NCBI GenBank assembly: GCA_017434755.1 | Contig: JAFRER010000002.1 | Coordinates: forward strand, 1 to 38,222 | Source: Oscillospiraceae bacterium | Lineage (GTDB): Bacteria; Bacillota; Clostridia; Oscillospirales; Oscillospiraceae | Direction: 5' to 3' | DNA length: 38,222 bases | Shown here: in pieces, positions 16,691 to 25,377 of the stretch | Layout: the number at the start of each line of letters is the position of its first letter | Position numbering within the stretch: the first letter of the stretch is position 1 | The notes under the pieces: model-generated | Databases searched by the model: none | What the model was told of the DNA's origin: nothing | What the model saw: the letters and a program-made list of their open reading frames with translations, nothing else | Translations under genes and position numbers: made by a program

Positions 16691-16718
16691 AAGGACCGGT
16701 TTCCCGGTCCTTTTTTTT
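16691..16718. terminator. Bidirectional terminator between dut and hflC
   Basis: A 9-bp perfect stem AAGGACCGG/CCGGTCCTT (16691-16699 with 16704-16712) with a TTTC loop is followed by eight T on plus. On minus it is followed by TTCTTTATTTT. It serves both convergent genes; the hflC stop (16717-16719) lies inside its tail. Confidence 0.88.
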
Positions 16719-17598
16719 ATTTGAAAATCTCTGCGATCGGACTGTCCGCCGACAGGATCAGTGTTTTTTCCTCTCCCGTCATGGATTCGCTCAGAGCATC
16801 AAGTGCGATCATAAACGTATAAAACTCCGCCTCTTCTTCCGAATCGTACACTTCGGAAAGGATCCTCATGTACTCGGCATCTCCCTCGGCTCTTGTCGAC
16901 TGGGCCTTTGCCTCCGCCTCGGAAAGAATGATCTCCACTTTTTTATCCGCTTCATTCCTGATACGCTTCGCTTCGGCATTTCCTTCCGCCGTATACGACG
17001 CGGCAATATTGTTGCGTTCCGAGATCATTCGCGTATACACCGCGTCCTTGTTGTCGTCCGGAAGATCGAGCGTCTTGGTTTCAACGGCAAACACCTTGAT
17101 CCCGTATCTGTCGAAGCTCGTTCCGATGTTCTCCATAACAAGCTGCACGACTTTCCCGTCTCTTCCCGAGATGATCGTCTCCTGCTTCTGGGAAGAAATG
17201 ACTGTTTTTAATGCATTATAGACGATTGCATTTATTCTGCTCTCCGCGTTGCTCACACTTCCGGAAAGCGACTCGATGAACAGCCTCGGATCATCGATCT
17301 TCCAGAGAGCGAAGGAATCGAGCACCATGGAATGCTTATCCGCTGTTATGACATCGCTGATCGGAAGGTCGTAAAGGAGGACCGTATTGGGAAGCTTCGT
17401 TACGCTGTTGATGAACGGTATCTTAAAATAAAGGCCCGGCGTTTCTTTCACATCCGTTACGGCTCCGAATTCCCAGACGACTCCGTATTCGTTTTTCTGG
17501 ACCACGAACAGAGAGTTCGCCGCAATGATTATCAGCAATACGACGGCCACCGCCGTCAGGATCAATCCGATACGGTTCTTTTTACCTGATTTATCCAT
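16717..17598 (-). CDS. hflC: HflC, band-7/SPFH membrane protein
   Basis: This 293-residue protein has a single N-terminal membrane helix (about 10-30), a band-7/prohibitin domain (about 30-210) with ETPGLYFKIPF, and a coiled coil (about 205-250). HflC assembles with HflK into large cage-like membrane complexes that, where studied, hold and regulate the FtsH protease. No ftsH is in the window. GGAGG precedes the ATG, which lies 17 bases after hflK. HflKC is less widespread in Gram-positive bacteria than in proteobacteria. A general SPFH scaffold role is the alternative. Confidence 0.9.
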   Translation of the reverse strand: MDKSGKKNRIGLILTAVAVVLLIIIAANSLFVVQKNEYGVVWEFGAVTDVKETPGLYFKIPFINSVTKLPNTVLLYDLPISDVITADKHSMVLDSFALWKIDDPRLFIESLSGSVSNAESRINAIVYNALKTVISSQKQETIISGRDGKVVQLVMENIGTSFDRYGIKVFAVETKTLDLPDDNKDAVYTRMISERNNIAASYTAEGNAEAKRIRNEADKKVEIILSEAEAKAQSTRAEGDAEYMRILSEVYDSEEEAEFYTFMIALDALSESMTGEEKTLILSADSPIAEIFK

Positions 17599-17615
17599 AC
17601 TTGCGCTCCCTCCTT

Positions 17616-18575
17616 TCAGCCCGCAAATTCATCCAGCGGGAGAACGGTCTGCACTTGCGTGCCGTTGTCCCCCATGATGATGATCTTCATTCCGGGGAAT
17701 ATTTTCGAAACTGTCTCATAAAACAGTCTCTGCTTTGTTATCTCGGGATACTTTGAATACTCTTCATAAAGCTGCGAGAATCTTGAGGCCTGCCCGTTTG
17801 CTGCGTTTATGCGCGCTGTCTTGTATGCCTCCGCTTTCTGAAGGACCTCATCGGCATCCGCCTGAGCGGCGGGCACGACTTCATTGGCATATTTCTTGGC
17901 GTTGTTTGTCGCTGTCTCAGCATCCTGCTTTGCAGTCTCCACCGCTTTGAAAGCCTCCTGGACTTCCCTTGTAGGCGGTTCGGCATCCTGGATGGTGATA
18001 CTTACGAGAGTTAGTCCGATATCCTCTTTTTCCAGTCTGGCAAGGATCTTGTCCTTTATAGCCGCCTGAATCTCGCTCTTGCCCGTTGTGATAACATCAT
18101 CCACCTTATACAGGCCGATCGTATCGCGGATATACGACTGGCAGAGCATCTTGAGTATCCCCACGGGCTCTTCCGAGCTGTACAGATACTTCACGGGATC
18201 CGTCACGCGGTATTCCACATAGAAGTCTACATCAACGAAGTTGTAATCCACGGTTATCATAACCGCTTCGGACACGAGCGTGGCATTTGTATTGATGTCA
18301 TAGCCGATGGAAAAGCCTTTGGTCGCCTTGGAAACGATCTTCTTCTGCTGGATGAACGGGATCTTGAATTTCAGACCCGGAGTGGAGACCACACTCGGCT
18401 TTCCGAAAGTGGTGATCACCGCGTATTCGTCCTCTTTCAGCTCATAAAACGAGTTGAAAAGCAGCATAAGGATCAGAACGATTATGACTGCAAGCAGTAT
18501 GATGGTTTTTGTTTTTCTGCCGTCCATCACAGGCTTTCTTTTCACGAACGAACGGCTGTAGCTGTTTTCATCCAT
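17616..18575 (-). CDS. hflK: HflK, band-7/SPFH membrane protein
   Basis: This 319-residue protein starts at ATG 18575, where AAGGAG lies upstream; the open frame continues 16 codons earlier without a ribosome site. It has a membrane helix (about 24-45), a band-7 domain with STPGLKFKIPF, and an Ala/Lys-rich coiled coil near residues 215-260. It lacks the Gly-rich N terminus of the proteobacterial HflK. Paired with hflC, it forms the HflKC complex that confines FtsH-type proteolysis in the membrane. Its start overlaps the CYTH gene by 8 bases, so translation is coupled. Confidence 0.9.
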   Translation of the reverse strand: MDENSYSRSFVKRKPVMDGRKTKTIILLAVIIVLILMLLFNSFYELKEDEYAVITTFGKPSVVSTPGLKFKIPFIQQKKIVSKATKGFSIGYDINTNATLVSEAVMITVDYNFVDVDFYVEYRVTDPVKYLYSSEEPVGILKMLCQSYIRDTIGLYKVDDVITTGKSEIQAAIKDKILARLEKEDIGLTLVSITIQDAEPPTREVQEAFKAVETAKQDAETATNNAKKYANEVVPAAQADADEVLQKAEAYKTARINAANGQASRFSQLYEEYSKYPEITKQRLFYETVSKIFPGMKIIIMGDNGTQVQTVLPLDEFAG

Positions 18576-19080
18576 TTGGGTTCTCCTTTCCTGTTTCTGA
18601 TACGGGCATGCCGTTTTTTGCAAGGGATGCGTTTTTATACTCCGGTCTGTATGTCACATCACATTCCACCCAGTCCGGATCCGGAAAAGCGGAAGCGGTG
18701 CTTTCATCCGAAAACTCGATCTCCAGATAAGCAAGTCCCGAAAACCTTCCCTCAAAAACATCGATCTCATATTTCAGCCCGTTTTCCGCCTTTTTAATAT
18801 GGCGCGTCTTGCTCACTGTCTGACCGCGGGCAAGCTTCATCAGTTCCCGGTATTCTTCCTCCGTGATCTCCGTCTCATACTCGTTTCTTGACAGTTCCGG
18901 GTCTGAACCGGTCACGGCAGTCTTTACGGTAAGTATGTGTTTTTTCCCGTGATCTATGTTTCTGACTCTTATTGTCGGGCTGAAGGAAACATACGCCTGG
19001 TCGATGTGCATCTTTTCACAGGAAGAAATATCGAACGGGATCTTTTCCTTCCTGATAAGCCATTTTCTTTCTATCTCCAT
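18568..19080 (-). CDS. CYTH-domain protein (triphosphate tunnel metalloenzyme family)
   Basis: This 170-residue protein begins at ATG 19080, chosen since GGAGG lies 7 bases upstream and the diagnostic motif follows at once: EIERK (Glu2, Glu4, Lys6), the ExExK signature of CYTH enzymes. Further charged strands (RVRN, HILTVKT, NEYETEI, KYEIDVF, YLEIEF) match the eight-stranded tunnel that binds triphosphate and metal. Likely activity is hydrolysis of inorganic triphosphate or a related substrate; family members also include thiamine triphosphatases and class IV adenylyl cyclases. It is the first gene of CYTH-hflK-hflC. The link between them is unexplained. Confidence 0.87.
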   Translation of the reverse strand: MEIERKWLIRKEKIPFDISSCEKMHIDQAYVSFSPTIRVRNIDHGKKHILTVKTAVTGSDPELSRNEYETEITEEEYRELMKLARGQTVSKTRHIKKAENGLKYEIDVFEGRFSGLAYLEIEFSDESTASAFPDPDWVECDVTYRPEYKNASLAKNGMPVSETGKENPNG

Positions 19081-19099
19081 TTTCATCCCTCCTGTATGC

Positions 19100-19105
19100 A
19101 TTATA
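19100..19105 (-). promoter_or_regulatory. Possible -10 box for the CYTH-hflKC operon
   Basis: Consensus TATAAT on the minus strand, 20 bases before the CYTH start. The -35 region is weak, so this is tentative. Confidence 0.35.
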
Positions 19106-19220
19106 AACCATGCCGTTTCAAGAATAACCGGAAAGAAAGATAAATTACTCCAATGTATTTTTCTGCCGGGAAAGAATAGGGCTCCGGCGGGATCAAAGCC
19201 GATCGTCCGTTCAATGCTCG

Positions 19221-19249
19221 TTGACTTGGATCCCGGTATGCGTTAAAAT
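19221..19249 (+). promoter_or_regulatory. Sigma-A promoter for tdk
   Basis: TTGACT (19221-19226), 17-bp spacer, TAAAAT (19244-19249), 25 bases before the tdk start. Confidence 0.75.
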
Positions 19250-19274
19250 CCATATTGAAAGCTGAGGTATCCGA

Positions 19275-19880
19275 ATGGCCAAACTGTATTTCAAATACGG
19301 CGCGATGGGCTCCAGCAAGACAGCCCAGGCGCTGATCACTAAATTCAATTACGAAGAACGAGGGATGAGCGTATGGCTGATAAAACCCTCCACGGATGAT
19401 CGGGACGGAGCAAATATGATCCGTTCGCGGATCGGTCTTGCGTCGGAGGCCGAGATCATACGCCCTGATGATGATATCTGCCGGCTGTATTACCCCCGCG
19501 GCCGCAGAGATGTCATAATCTCCGATGAGAGCCAGTTCTTCACTCCTCTGCATATCGAGCAGCTCAGAAAACTGGTCGATGAGGAAAATATTCCCGTCCT
19601 GTGCTTCGGTCTTCGAACGGACTTTCAGACGAAGATGTTTCCCGGTTCACAAAGGCTGTTTGAATTGGCCGATTCGATAACCGAGATCAAAACCATATGC
19701 GAATGCGGCAACAAAGCGACCGTAAACGCAAGGATCGGTGCCGACGGAATGGTCGTCACGGAAGGCGCGCAGGTGATGCTCGGAGGAAATGACTCTTATC
19801 TGGCCATGTGTCATTCCTGCTGGAAAAAACGCATAGAACGCGAAAAGAGCCTTCGGAATCAGATACGGATCGACCTGTGA
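19275..19880 (+). CDS. tdk: Thymidine kinase, type II
   Basis: This 201-residue enzyme phosphorylates thymidine to dTMP with ATP for nucleotide salvage. Walker A is GAMGSSKT (9-16). The DESQF segment carries the Mg-binding Asp and catalytic Glu region. The C-terminal lasso domain has a zinc site from CECG and CHSC. GAGG precedes the ATG. Together with dut 3 kb away it supplies dTTP, though the two are not in one operon. Single-gene unit on plus, between convergent and divergent minus-strand operons. Confidence 0.95.
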   Translation: MAKLYFKYGAMGSSKTAQALITKFNYEERGMSVWLIKPSTDDRDGANMIRSRIGLASEAEIIRPDDDICRLYYPRGRRDVIISDESQFFTPLHIEQLRKLVDEENIPVLCFGLRTDFQTKMFPGSQRLFELADSITEIKTICECGNKATVNARIGADGMVVTEGAQVMLGGNDSYLAMCHSCWKKRIEREKSLRNQIRIDL

Positions 19881-19898
19881 AACAGATCCATACAAGGA

Positions 19899-19932
19899 AA
19901 AGGAGCCCCCGAACAGATCAGGGGGCTCCTTT
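19899..19932. terminator. Strong bidirectional terminator between tdk and the GGGtGRT gene
   Basis: A perfect 12-bp GC-rich stem AAAGGAGCCCCC/GGGGGCTCCTTT (19899-19910 with 19921-19932), 10-nt loop. On minus it is followed by a TTTTCCTT tract and ends the trmL-to-GGGtGRT operon; on plus it ends tdk. Confidence 0.88.
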
Positions 19933-19944
19933 GATTATCCCTTA

Positions 19945-20946
19945 TCAGCCGTTGAGCGCTGAATTGACAGCGACAGCGACCGCAACCGTTGCGCCGACCA
20001 TCGGGTTGTTGCCCATTCCGAGGAATCCCATCATTTCGACATGCGCGGGAACGGAGGAAGAACCTGCGAACTGCGCATCGGAATGCATGCGTCCCATCGT
20101 ATCGGTCATGCCGTAGGAAGCAGGGCCGGCCGCCATATTGTCCGGATGGAGGGTACGGCCGGTGCCGCCGCCGGAAGCGACGGAGAAGTACTTCTTGCCC
20201 TGTTCGACACATTCCTTCTTGTAGGTGCCTGCAACAGGGTGCTGGAAGCGGGTCGGGTTGGTGGAGTTTCCGGTGATCGAGACATCCACGCCCTCCTTGT
20301 GCATGATGGCAACGCCCTCACGCACATCGTCGGCACCATAGCAGCGGACATTCGCACGCTCGCCGTCCGAGTAGGCGATCTCATTGACTATCTTCAGTTC
20401 TCCGGTGAAATAATCGAACTGTGTCTGAACATAGGTGAAGCCGTTGATGCGTGAAATGATCTGCGCGGCATCCTTTCCGAGGCCGTTCAGGATAACGCGG
20501 AGCGGCTGTTTGCGGGCCTTGTTGGCATTCTTTACGATACCGATAGCGCCTTCGGCTGCTGCAAACGACTCGTGGCCTGCCAGAAAAGCAAAGCACTTTG
20601 TCTCATCGCTCAGGAGCATAGCTCCGAGGTTGCCATGGCCGAGACCGACCTTGCGGTCCTCAGCGACAGAGCCGTCAAGGCAGAAGCTCTGAAGACCGAC
20701 GCCGATGAGTTTTGCCGCTTCAGCCGCTGTTTTTGCACCGGCTTTAATGGCTATTGCCGCGCCGACACAGTATGCCCATTTAACGTTTTCAAAGCAGATG
20801 GGCTGGATACCGGCTGCGATCTCATAAGGATCGAATCCCTTCTCTTTGCAGATCTCTCTGCACTCCTCAACGGATCCCAGGCCGTACTGTGCGAGGACAC
20901 CGTTGATCTTGTCTATTCTTCTGTCATAGTTTTCAAACAAAGCCAT
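19945..20946 (-). CDS. GGGtGRT-family protein, function unknown
   Basis: This 333-residue protein has the family motif GGGTGRT at 259-265 followed by MAAGPASYGMTDTMGRMHSD. Cys residues lie at 29, 33, 51, 60, 89, 118, 202 and 246; several could bind iron-sulfur clusters. Gly/Ala-rich C-terminal segments suggest a tightly packed oligomer. It is a soluble protein with no signal or membrane segment. ATG 20946 is chosen since GGAGG sits 8 bases upstream, rather than two codons earlier. It follows the NifU-like gene by 18 bases, a pairing known for this family in anaerobes. The biochemical role is not established to my knowledge; context suggests a cluster-dependent process linked to central metabolism. 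Confidence 0.9.
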   Translation of the reverse strand: MALFENYDRRIDKINGVLAQYGLGSVEECREICKEKGFDPYEIAAGIQPICFENVKWAYCVGAAIAIKAGAKTAAEAAKLIGVGLQSFCLDGSVAEDRKVGLGHGNLGAMLLSDETKCFAFLAGHESFAAAEGAIGIVKNANKARKQPLRVILNGLGKDAAQIISRINGFTYVQTQFDYFTGELKIVNEIAYSDGERANVRCYGADDVREGVAIMHKEGVDVSITGNSTNPTRFQHPVAGTYKKECVEQGKKYFSVASGGGTGRTLHPDNMAAGPASYGMTDTMGRMHSDAQFAGSSSVPAHVEMMGFLGMGNNPMVGATVAVAVAVNSALNG

Positions 20947-20964
20947 TATCATGTCCTCCTTTGA

Positions 20965-21657
20965 TCATTCACGGCGCGGATCGATGTATTTTGCGGCGGA
21001 ATCCCACTGGCCGTAATGGCCGGTGGCTTTTTTAAGCGCTTCGTTCGCGTCTTCGCCCTTTTTGATGAAGTCCATCATCCTGCCGAGAGAAACGAACTCG
21101 TAGCCGATGATCTCGTTGGTATCATTGAGCGCGATCCTTGTCACATAGCCTTCCGTGAGTTCAAGATAGCGGGGTCCCTTTTCCTTCGTGGCAAACATCG
21201 TTCCGACCTGGGAGCGAAGTCCTTTGCCGAGATCTTCGAGAGAAGCGCCGACAGACAGACCGTCCTCCGAAAATGCGGACTGCGTGCGGCCGTACACGAT
21301 CTGAAGGAAGAGCTCACGCATCGCCGTGTTGATGGCGTCGCAGACAAGGTCGGTATTGAGAGCCTCAAGGATGGTCTTGCCGATCAGGATCTCGGACGCC
21401 ATCGCTGCGGAGTGTGTCATGCCGGAGCAGCCGAGAGTCTCGACGAGAGCCTCTTCGATGATCCCGTTCTTAACGTTCAGCGTGAGCTTGCAGGCGCCCT
21501 GCTGAGGCGCGCACCAGCCGACACCGTGTGTGAAGCCGGAAATATCAGAGAGCTCTTTGACCTGTACCCATTTCCCCTCCTCGGGAATGGGAGCCGGTCC
21601 GTGATATGCGCCTTTGGCGACCGGGCACATATTCTTAACTTCTGTTGTATAAGTCAT
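20965..21657 (-). CDS. NifU/IscU-like iron-sulfur scaffold protein paired with GGGtGRT
   Basis: This 230-residue protein carries the scaffold-like stretch LGCSGMTHSAAMASEILIGK (Cys77), similar to the GCxxAxASSS region of IscU/NifU, plus Cys11, Cys49 and Cys56. The third IscU ligand near the C terminus has no clear match, and about 100 extra residues follow, so it is not a standard NifU or IscU. It likely binds or passes a cluster, probably to the GGGtGRT protein next to it. AGAAGGGA lies before the ATG. It is 26 bases after gpmI with no terminator between, so it is part of the glycolytic transcript. Confidence 0.85.
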   Translation of the reverse strand: MTYTTEVKNMCPVAKGAYHGPAPIPEEGKWVQVKELSDISGFTHGVGWCAPQQGACKLTLNVKNGIIEEALVETLGCSGMTHSAAMASEILIGKTILEALNTDLVCDAINTAMRELFLQIVYGRTQSAFSEDGLSVGASLEDLGKGLRSQVGTMFATKEKGPRYLELTEGYVTRIALNDTNEIIGYEFVSLGRMMDFIKKGEDANEALKKATGHYGQWDSAAKYIDPRRE

Positions 21658-21683
21658 AACTGTTTCCCTTCTATTTTATAATT

Positions 21684-23198
21684 TTACTTGATAAGTGAAA
21701 CACCCGTCATTTCGGGCGGCTGCTCGAGACCCATAAGCTGCAGGATCGTCGGAGCGATATCCGCAAGTCTTCCGTCCTTGAGCTCAATCCCCTGTCTGCA
21801 GACAACGAACGGAACGGGGTTTGTTGTATGGGCTGTATTCACCTTGCCCGTTTCATCGAACATACAGTCGGCATTGCCGTGGTCGGCGGTTACAAGAAGC
21901 ACGAGATCCTCATGCTTTTCGGTCTCGGCAACGATCTTTCCTATGCAGTCATCCACTGTTTCAACCGCTTTGACTGCCGCTTCCATCACACCCGTATGCC
22001 CGACCATGTCGCAGTTTGCAAAGTTGCAGACGATGAGATCGTATCGATCCGAGCGGATCGCTTCAACGAGCTTGTCACAGACCTTGTATGCGCTCATCTG
22101 CGGCACGAGATCATAGGTCGGGAACTCTTTCGGGGACGGAACGAGACACCTGTCCTCGCCCTCCGTCTGTTTCTCCACACCGCCGTTGAAGAAGAAGGTC
22201 ACATGGGCATACTTCTCGGTCTCGGCGACCCTGAACTGCTTGAGACCGTTGGCGCTGATAAAGTCACCGAGCGTGTTCTCGATCGTCTCCGGAGGATAGG
22301 CGATGGGAAGCGTGAGTGCTTCGTCGTATTGTGCCGTGCAGACATAGGAAAGAGGAAATACCGTCTTTTTCCGGAAAAAGCCGTCAAAATCGGGCAGATT
22401 GAGCGCCCAGGTCATTTCTCTCGCCCTGTCGGGTCTGAAATTCATGAAGATGACGCTGTCGCCCTCGTTGATCACGCCCTCGGGACACACGACCACCGGC
22501 TTGACGAACTCATCCGTCACATCCTGCTCATAGCTTGCCTTCACGGCATGAACGGGATCGGGATCACAGATCCCTTCTCCGCAGACGATAGCGTTGTATC
22601 CTTCCTCAACGCGATCCCAGCGCTTGTCTCTGTCCATGCCGTAGAAACGGCCCTGGATGGTAGCGATCCTTGCATTGCCCAGCTCTTTGCACTTGTTGTC
22701 GAGCATCTCGACAAATCCGGCCCCGCTTCTGGGATCAACGTCCCTCCCGTCGAGGAAGCAGTGGACAAACACCTTTTCGAGGCCCCGCTTTTTTGCCATA
22801 TCAAGGATGCCGAATATATGCCGGATATGGCTGTGCACGCCGCCGTCCGAAAGAAGGCCGAGGATATGCAGAGCCTTCCCGTTTGCAGAGGCATCGTCCA
22901 TTGCCTTGATATAGACCTTGTTCTCGAAGAACTTTCCGTTCCCGATCTCCATGGTCATCTTGGGAAGGATCTGAAACACCACGCGGCCGGCACCGATATT
23001 CGTATGCCCGACCTCGGAATTGCCCATCTGCCCTTCCGGAAGTCCCACGTCGAGTCCGGACGCGATCAGCTGCGATTTCGGATTGGAAGCGAAGAGCTTA
23101 TCTATATTGGGGGTATCGGCAACGGATATGGCGTTTCCCGGTGAGGGAGGCGCAATGCCGAAGCCGTCAAGAATAACCAGTACTGCTTTTTTAGCCAT
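21684..23198 (-). CDS. gpmI: Phosphoglycerate mutase, 2,3-bisphosphoglycerate-independent
   Basis: This 504-residue metalloenzyme interconverts 3- and 2-phosphoglycerate in glycolysis. It has the alkaline-phosphatase fold start VLVILDGFG (metal Asp) and the catalytic Ser in GQMGNSEVGH. Further metal ligands fall in TADHGNAD and in NFANCDMVGHTG, and DGRDVDPRSG is the family string near the phosphotransferase insert. ATG 23198 is chosen with GGAG upstream; six codons earlier another ATG overlaps tpiA. It follows tpiA by 14 bases. Confidence 0.97.
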   Translation of the reverse strand: MAKKAVLVILDGFGIAPPSPGNAISVADTPNIDKLFASNPKSQLIASGLDVGLPEGQMGNSEVGHTNIGAGRVVFQILPKMTMEIGNGKFFENKVYIKAMDDASANGKALHILGLLSDGGVHSHIRHIFGILDMAKKRGLEKVFVHCFLDGRDVDPRSGAGFVEMLDNKCKELGNARIATIQGRFYGMDRDKRWDRVEEGYNAIVCGEGICDPDPVHAVKASYEQDVTDEFVKPVVVCPEGVINEGDSVIFMNFRPDRAREMTWALNLPDFDGFFRKKTVFPLSYVCTAQYDEALTLPIAYPPETIENTLGDFISANGLKQFRVAETEKYAHVTFFFNGGVEKQTEGEDRCLVPSPKEFPTYDLVPQMSAYKVCDKLVEAIRSDRYDLIVCNFANCDMVGHTGVMEAAVKAVETVDDCIGKIVAETEKHEDLVLLVTADHGNADCMFDETGKVNTAHTTNPVPFVVCRQGIELKDGRLADIAPTILQLMGLEQPPEMTGVSLIK

Positions 23199-23212
23199 AA
23201 ACGATCTCCGGA

Positions 23213-23986
23213 TCATTCTTCAGCCGTAGCTTTTACGATAGTCGCAAAATCTGCAGGTTTGAGTGACGCGCCGCCTATAAGTCCGCCGTCGATATCCGGC
23301 TGGGCGAGAAGCTCGGCCGCATTCTTCGCGTTCATGCTACCGCCGTAGAGTATGCTCACGGTGCGGGCAACTCTTGCGCCGTAGATCTTGCGGATCACGG
23401 CACGGATGCCTTCGCAGACTTCCTGCGCCTGGGCCGCCGTGGCGGTCTTTCCCGTGCCGATCGCCCAGATAGGCTCATAGGCGATAACGCAGCGGCGAAC
23501 CTGAGAAGCATCGATGCCGTTCAGCGCAGCCTTAACCTGATACGCGACATACTCCATCGTAAGATCCATCTCTCTCTGCTCAAGGCTCTCCCCAACACAG
23601 ATGATCGGGCAGATTCCCTTTTCGAGGAGGATTCTTGCCTTTGCATTGATCAGCATGTCATCCTCGCCGTGATACTGGCGGCGTTCGGAATGGCCGACGA
23701 TGCAGTACTTTGCACCGGCGTCGAGCAGCTGGGCAGCAGAGACCTCACCGGTGTAGGCGCCTTTTTCATACTTGGAAACATCCTGACCGCCCGCGGCGAT
23801 CTTAAGCTCCTTGCCGGCCTTCACCATGGCGGGGATCATGACCGCCGGGGTGCAGAGCACAACGTCGCATGACTTGCTCTTTGTCATGTTTTCTTTGAGT
23901 TCTTCAATGAACGGCTTGACCTCGGAGGCCAGCATGTTCATTTTCCAGTTTCCTGCAATAACCGTTTTGCGATATCTTTTATTCAT
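23213..23986 (-). CDS. tpiA: Triosephosphate isomerase
   Basis: This 257-residue TIM barrel interconverts dihydroxyacetone phosphate and glyceraldehyde 3-phosphate. It has the substrate-binding Lys in GNWKMN, the catalytic His in IVGHSERRQ, the catalytic Glu in AYEPIWAIGTG, the phosphate loops LYGGSMN and GGLIGGASL. GAGG precedes the ATG. It lies 91 bases after pgk, the largest gap in the operon, which holds an AT-rich palindrome but no clear promoter or terminator. Confidence 0.97.
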   Translation of the reverse strand: MNKRYRKTVIAGNWKMNMLASEVKPFIEELKENMTKSKSCDVVLCTPAVMIPAMVKAGKELKIAAGGQDVSKYEKGAYTGEVSAAQLLDAGAKYCIVGHSERRQYHGEDDMLINAKARILLEKGICPIICVGESLEQREMDLTMEYVAYQVKAALNGIDASQVRRCVIAYEPIWAIGTGKTATAAQAQEVCEGIRAVIRKIYGARVARTVSILYGGSMNAKNAAELLAQPDIDGGLIGGASLKPADFATIVKATAEE

Positions 23987-24077
23987 CGTTATACCTCTTA
24001 TGAACTACCTTAAAATTTATATGATAATAATAAAAATTATTATTGAACGACAGATTGCCTGAGATCAGACCGGATGC

Positions 24078-25343
24078 TCACTTGTCCAGAAGGCAGGCGA
24101 CACCCGGAAGCTCCTTGCCCTCAAGGAATTCAAGGGAAGCCCCTCCACCGGTGGAGATGTGGGTGATCTTATCGGCAAAGCCGAGTTTCTCGACTGCCGC
24201 CGCACTGTCTCCGCCGCCTACGATCGTGATCGCTCCGGATTCCGCGAGCGCCTTGGCCATTGCCTTGGTGCCGTTTGCGAACTTATCGAATTCGAAAACG
24301 CCCATAGGACCGTTCCAGACTATGGTGCCCGCACCGGAAACCGCCTTTGAGAAGATCTCAACGGTCTTGGGTCCGATATCCATTCCCATCAGGTCCTCGG
24401 GGATATCGCCGTCACAGAGAACAGGCTCCGCATCCGCGGAGAACTCTGCCGCGCAGACGTTGTCCACCGGAAGGAGGAACTGAACTCCCTTGTCCGCAGC
24501 CTTTTTGACCATCTCGGCGGCATACTCAATGCGATCGGCTTCAAGCAGAGATTTTCCGACTTCAAATCCCTGGGCTTTCTTAAAGGTATATGCCATACCG
24601 CCGCCGATGATGATGGTGTCCGCCTTTTCAAGAAGGTTGTTGATAACATTGATCTTGTCGGAGACTTTGGCTCCGCCGAGTACAGCGACAAAGGGACGCT
24701 TCGGGTCATCGAGCGCCTTGCCCATGATGCTGAGTTCCTTATCGACGAGAAGCCCCGAATAAGCGGGAAGATAATCTGCGACCCCGGCCGTGGAGGCATG
24801 AGCGCGGTGAACGGTCCCGAAAGCATCGGAAACGAAGATCTCAGCCATGTCGGCCAGTTCCTTTGCAAACGCGGGATCGTTCTTGGTCTCGCCTTTATTG
24901 AAGCGGAGATTCTCAAGGAGCATGATCTGTCCCGGCTGAAGAGCGGCAGCCTTGGCCTTTGCATCCTCGCCCACCGTGTCGGAGGCAAAGATCACTTCCT
25001 GACCGAGCAGCTCGCTCAGATGCTTCGCAACAGGTGCAAGCGTCAGCTTCTTAAGAGATTTCTCCCAGGATTCGCGGGTGATGTCCGCTTCGTTCTTGCC
25101 CTTCTCCACCTGCTTTTTCACATAGCTTTCAAAAGTAGCGACCGGTTTGCCGAGATGCGAGCAGGCGATGACAGCGGCTCCGTTGGACAGAAGATACCGG
25201 ATCGTCGGAAGCGCAGCCACTATGCGCTTATCGCTCGTGATCTCGCCTGTCACCTTATCCTGCGGGACATTGAAATCACAGCGCAAAAGAACCTTTTTCC
25301 CTTCCACGGGAGCATCGTAAACTGTTTTTTTGCTGTAGTTCAT
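24078..25343 (-). CDS. pgk: Phosphoglycerate kinase
   Basis: This 421-residue enzyme makes ATP and 3-phosphoglycerate from 1,3-bisphosphoglycerate. It has LRCDFNVPQ at the N-terminal substrate site, [18 protein letters not shown], the linking DAFGTVHR, and the C-terminal nucleotide loop [10 protein letters not shown] with [13 protein letters not shown]. It is about 25 residues longer than the usual form because of an insert at about 66-95 (charged, helical) between the HLGKP motif and the [11 protein letters not shown] helix. It follows trmL by 34 bases. Confidence 0.97.
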   Translation of the reverse strand: MNYSKKTVYDAPVEGKKVLLRCDFNVPQDKVTGEITSDKRIVAALPTIRYLLSNGAAVIACSHLGKPVATFESYVKKQVEKGKNEADITRESWEKSLKKLTLAPVAKHLSELLGQEVIFASDTVGEDAKAKAAALQPGQIMLLENLRFNKGETKNDPAFAKELADMAEIFVSDAFGTVHRAHASTAGVADYLPAYSGLLVDKELSIMGKALDDPKRPFVAVLGGAKVSDKINVINNLLEKADTIIIGGGMAYTFKKAQGFEVGKSLLEADRIEYAAEMVKKAADKGVQFLLPVDNVCAAEFSADAEPVLCDGDIPEDLMGMDIGPKTVEIFSKAVSGAGTIVWNGPMGVFEFDKFANGTKAMAKALAESGAITIVGGGDSAAAVEKLGFADKITHISTGGGASLEFLEGKELPGVACLLDK

Positions 25344-25377
25344 ACTTTATCCTCCTAAATAAAATTAACTCATTTGA

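Noticed and set aside
19101-19553. Minus-strand frame of 150 codons before the CYTH gene
   Set aside because: Largely antisense to tdk, which has a full motif set and promoter.
21828-23144. 438-codon plus-strand frame opposite gpmI
   Set aside because: Antisense to a complete, motif-bearing gpmI gene.
24026-24044. AT-only palindrome between pgk and tpiA considered as a terminator or operator
   Set aside because: An 8-bp A/T stem with a 3-nt loop is too weak to terminate, and low-complexity AT can form this by chance.
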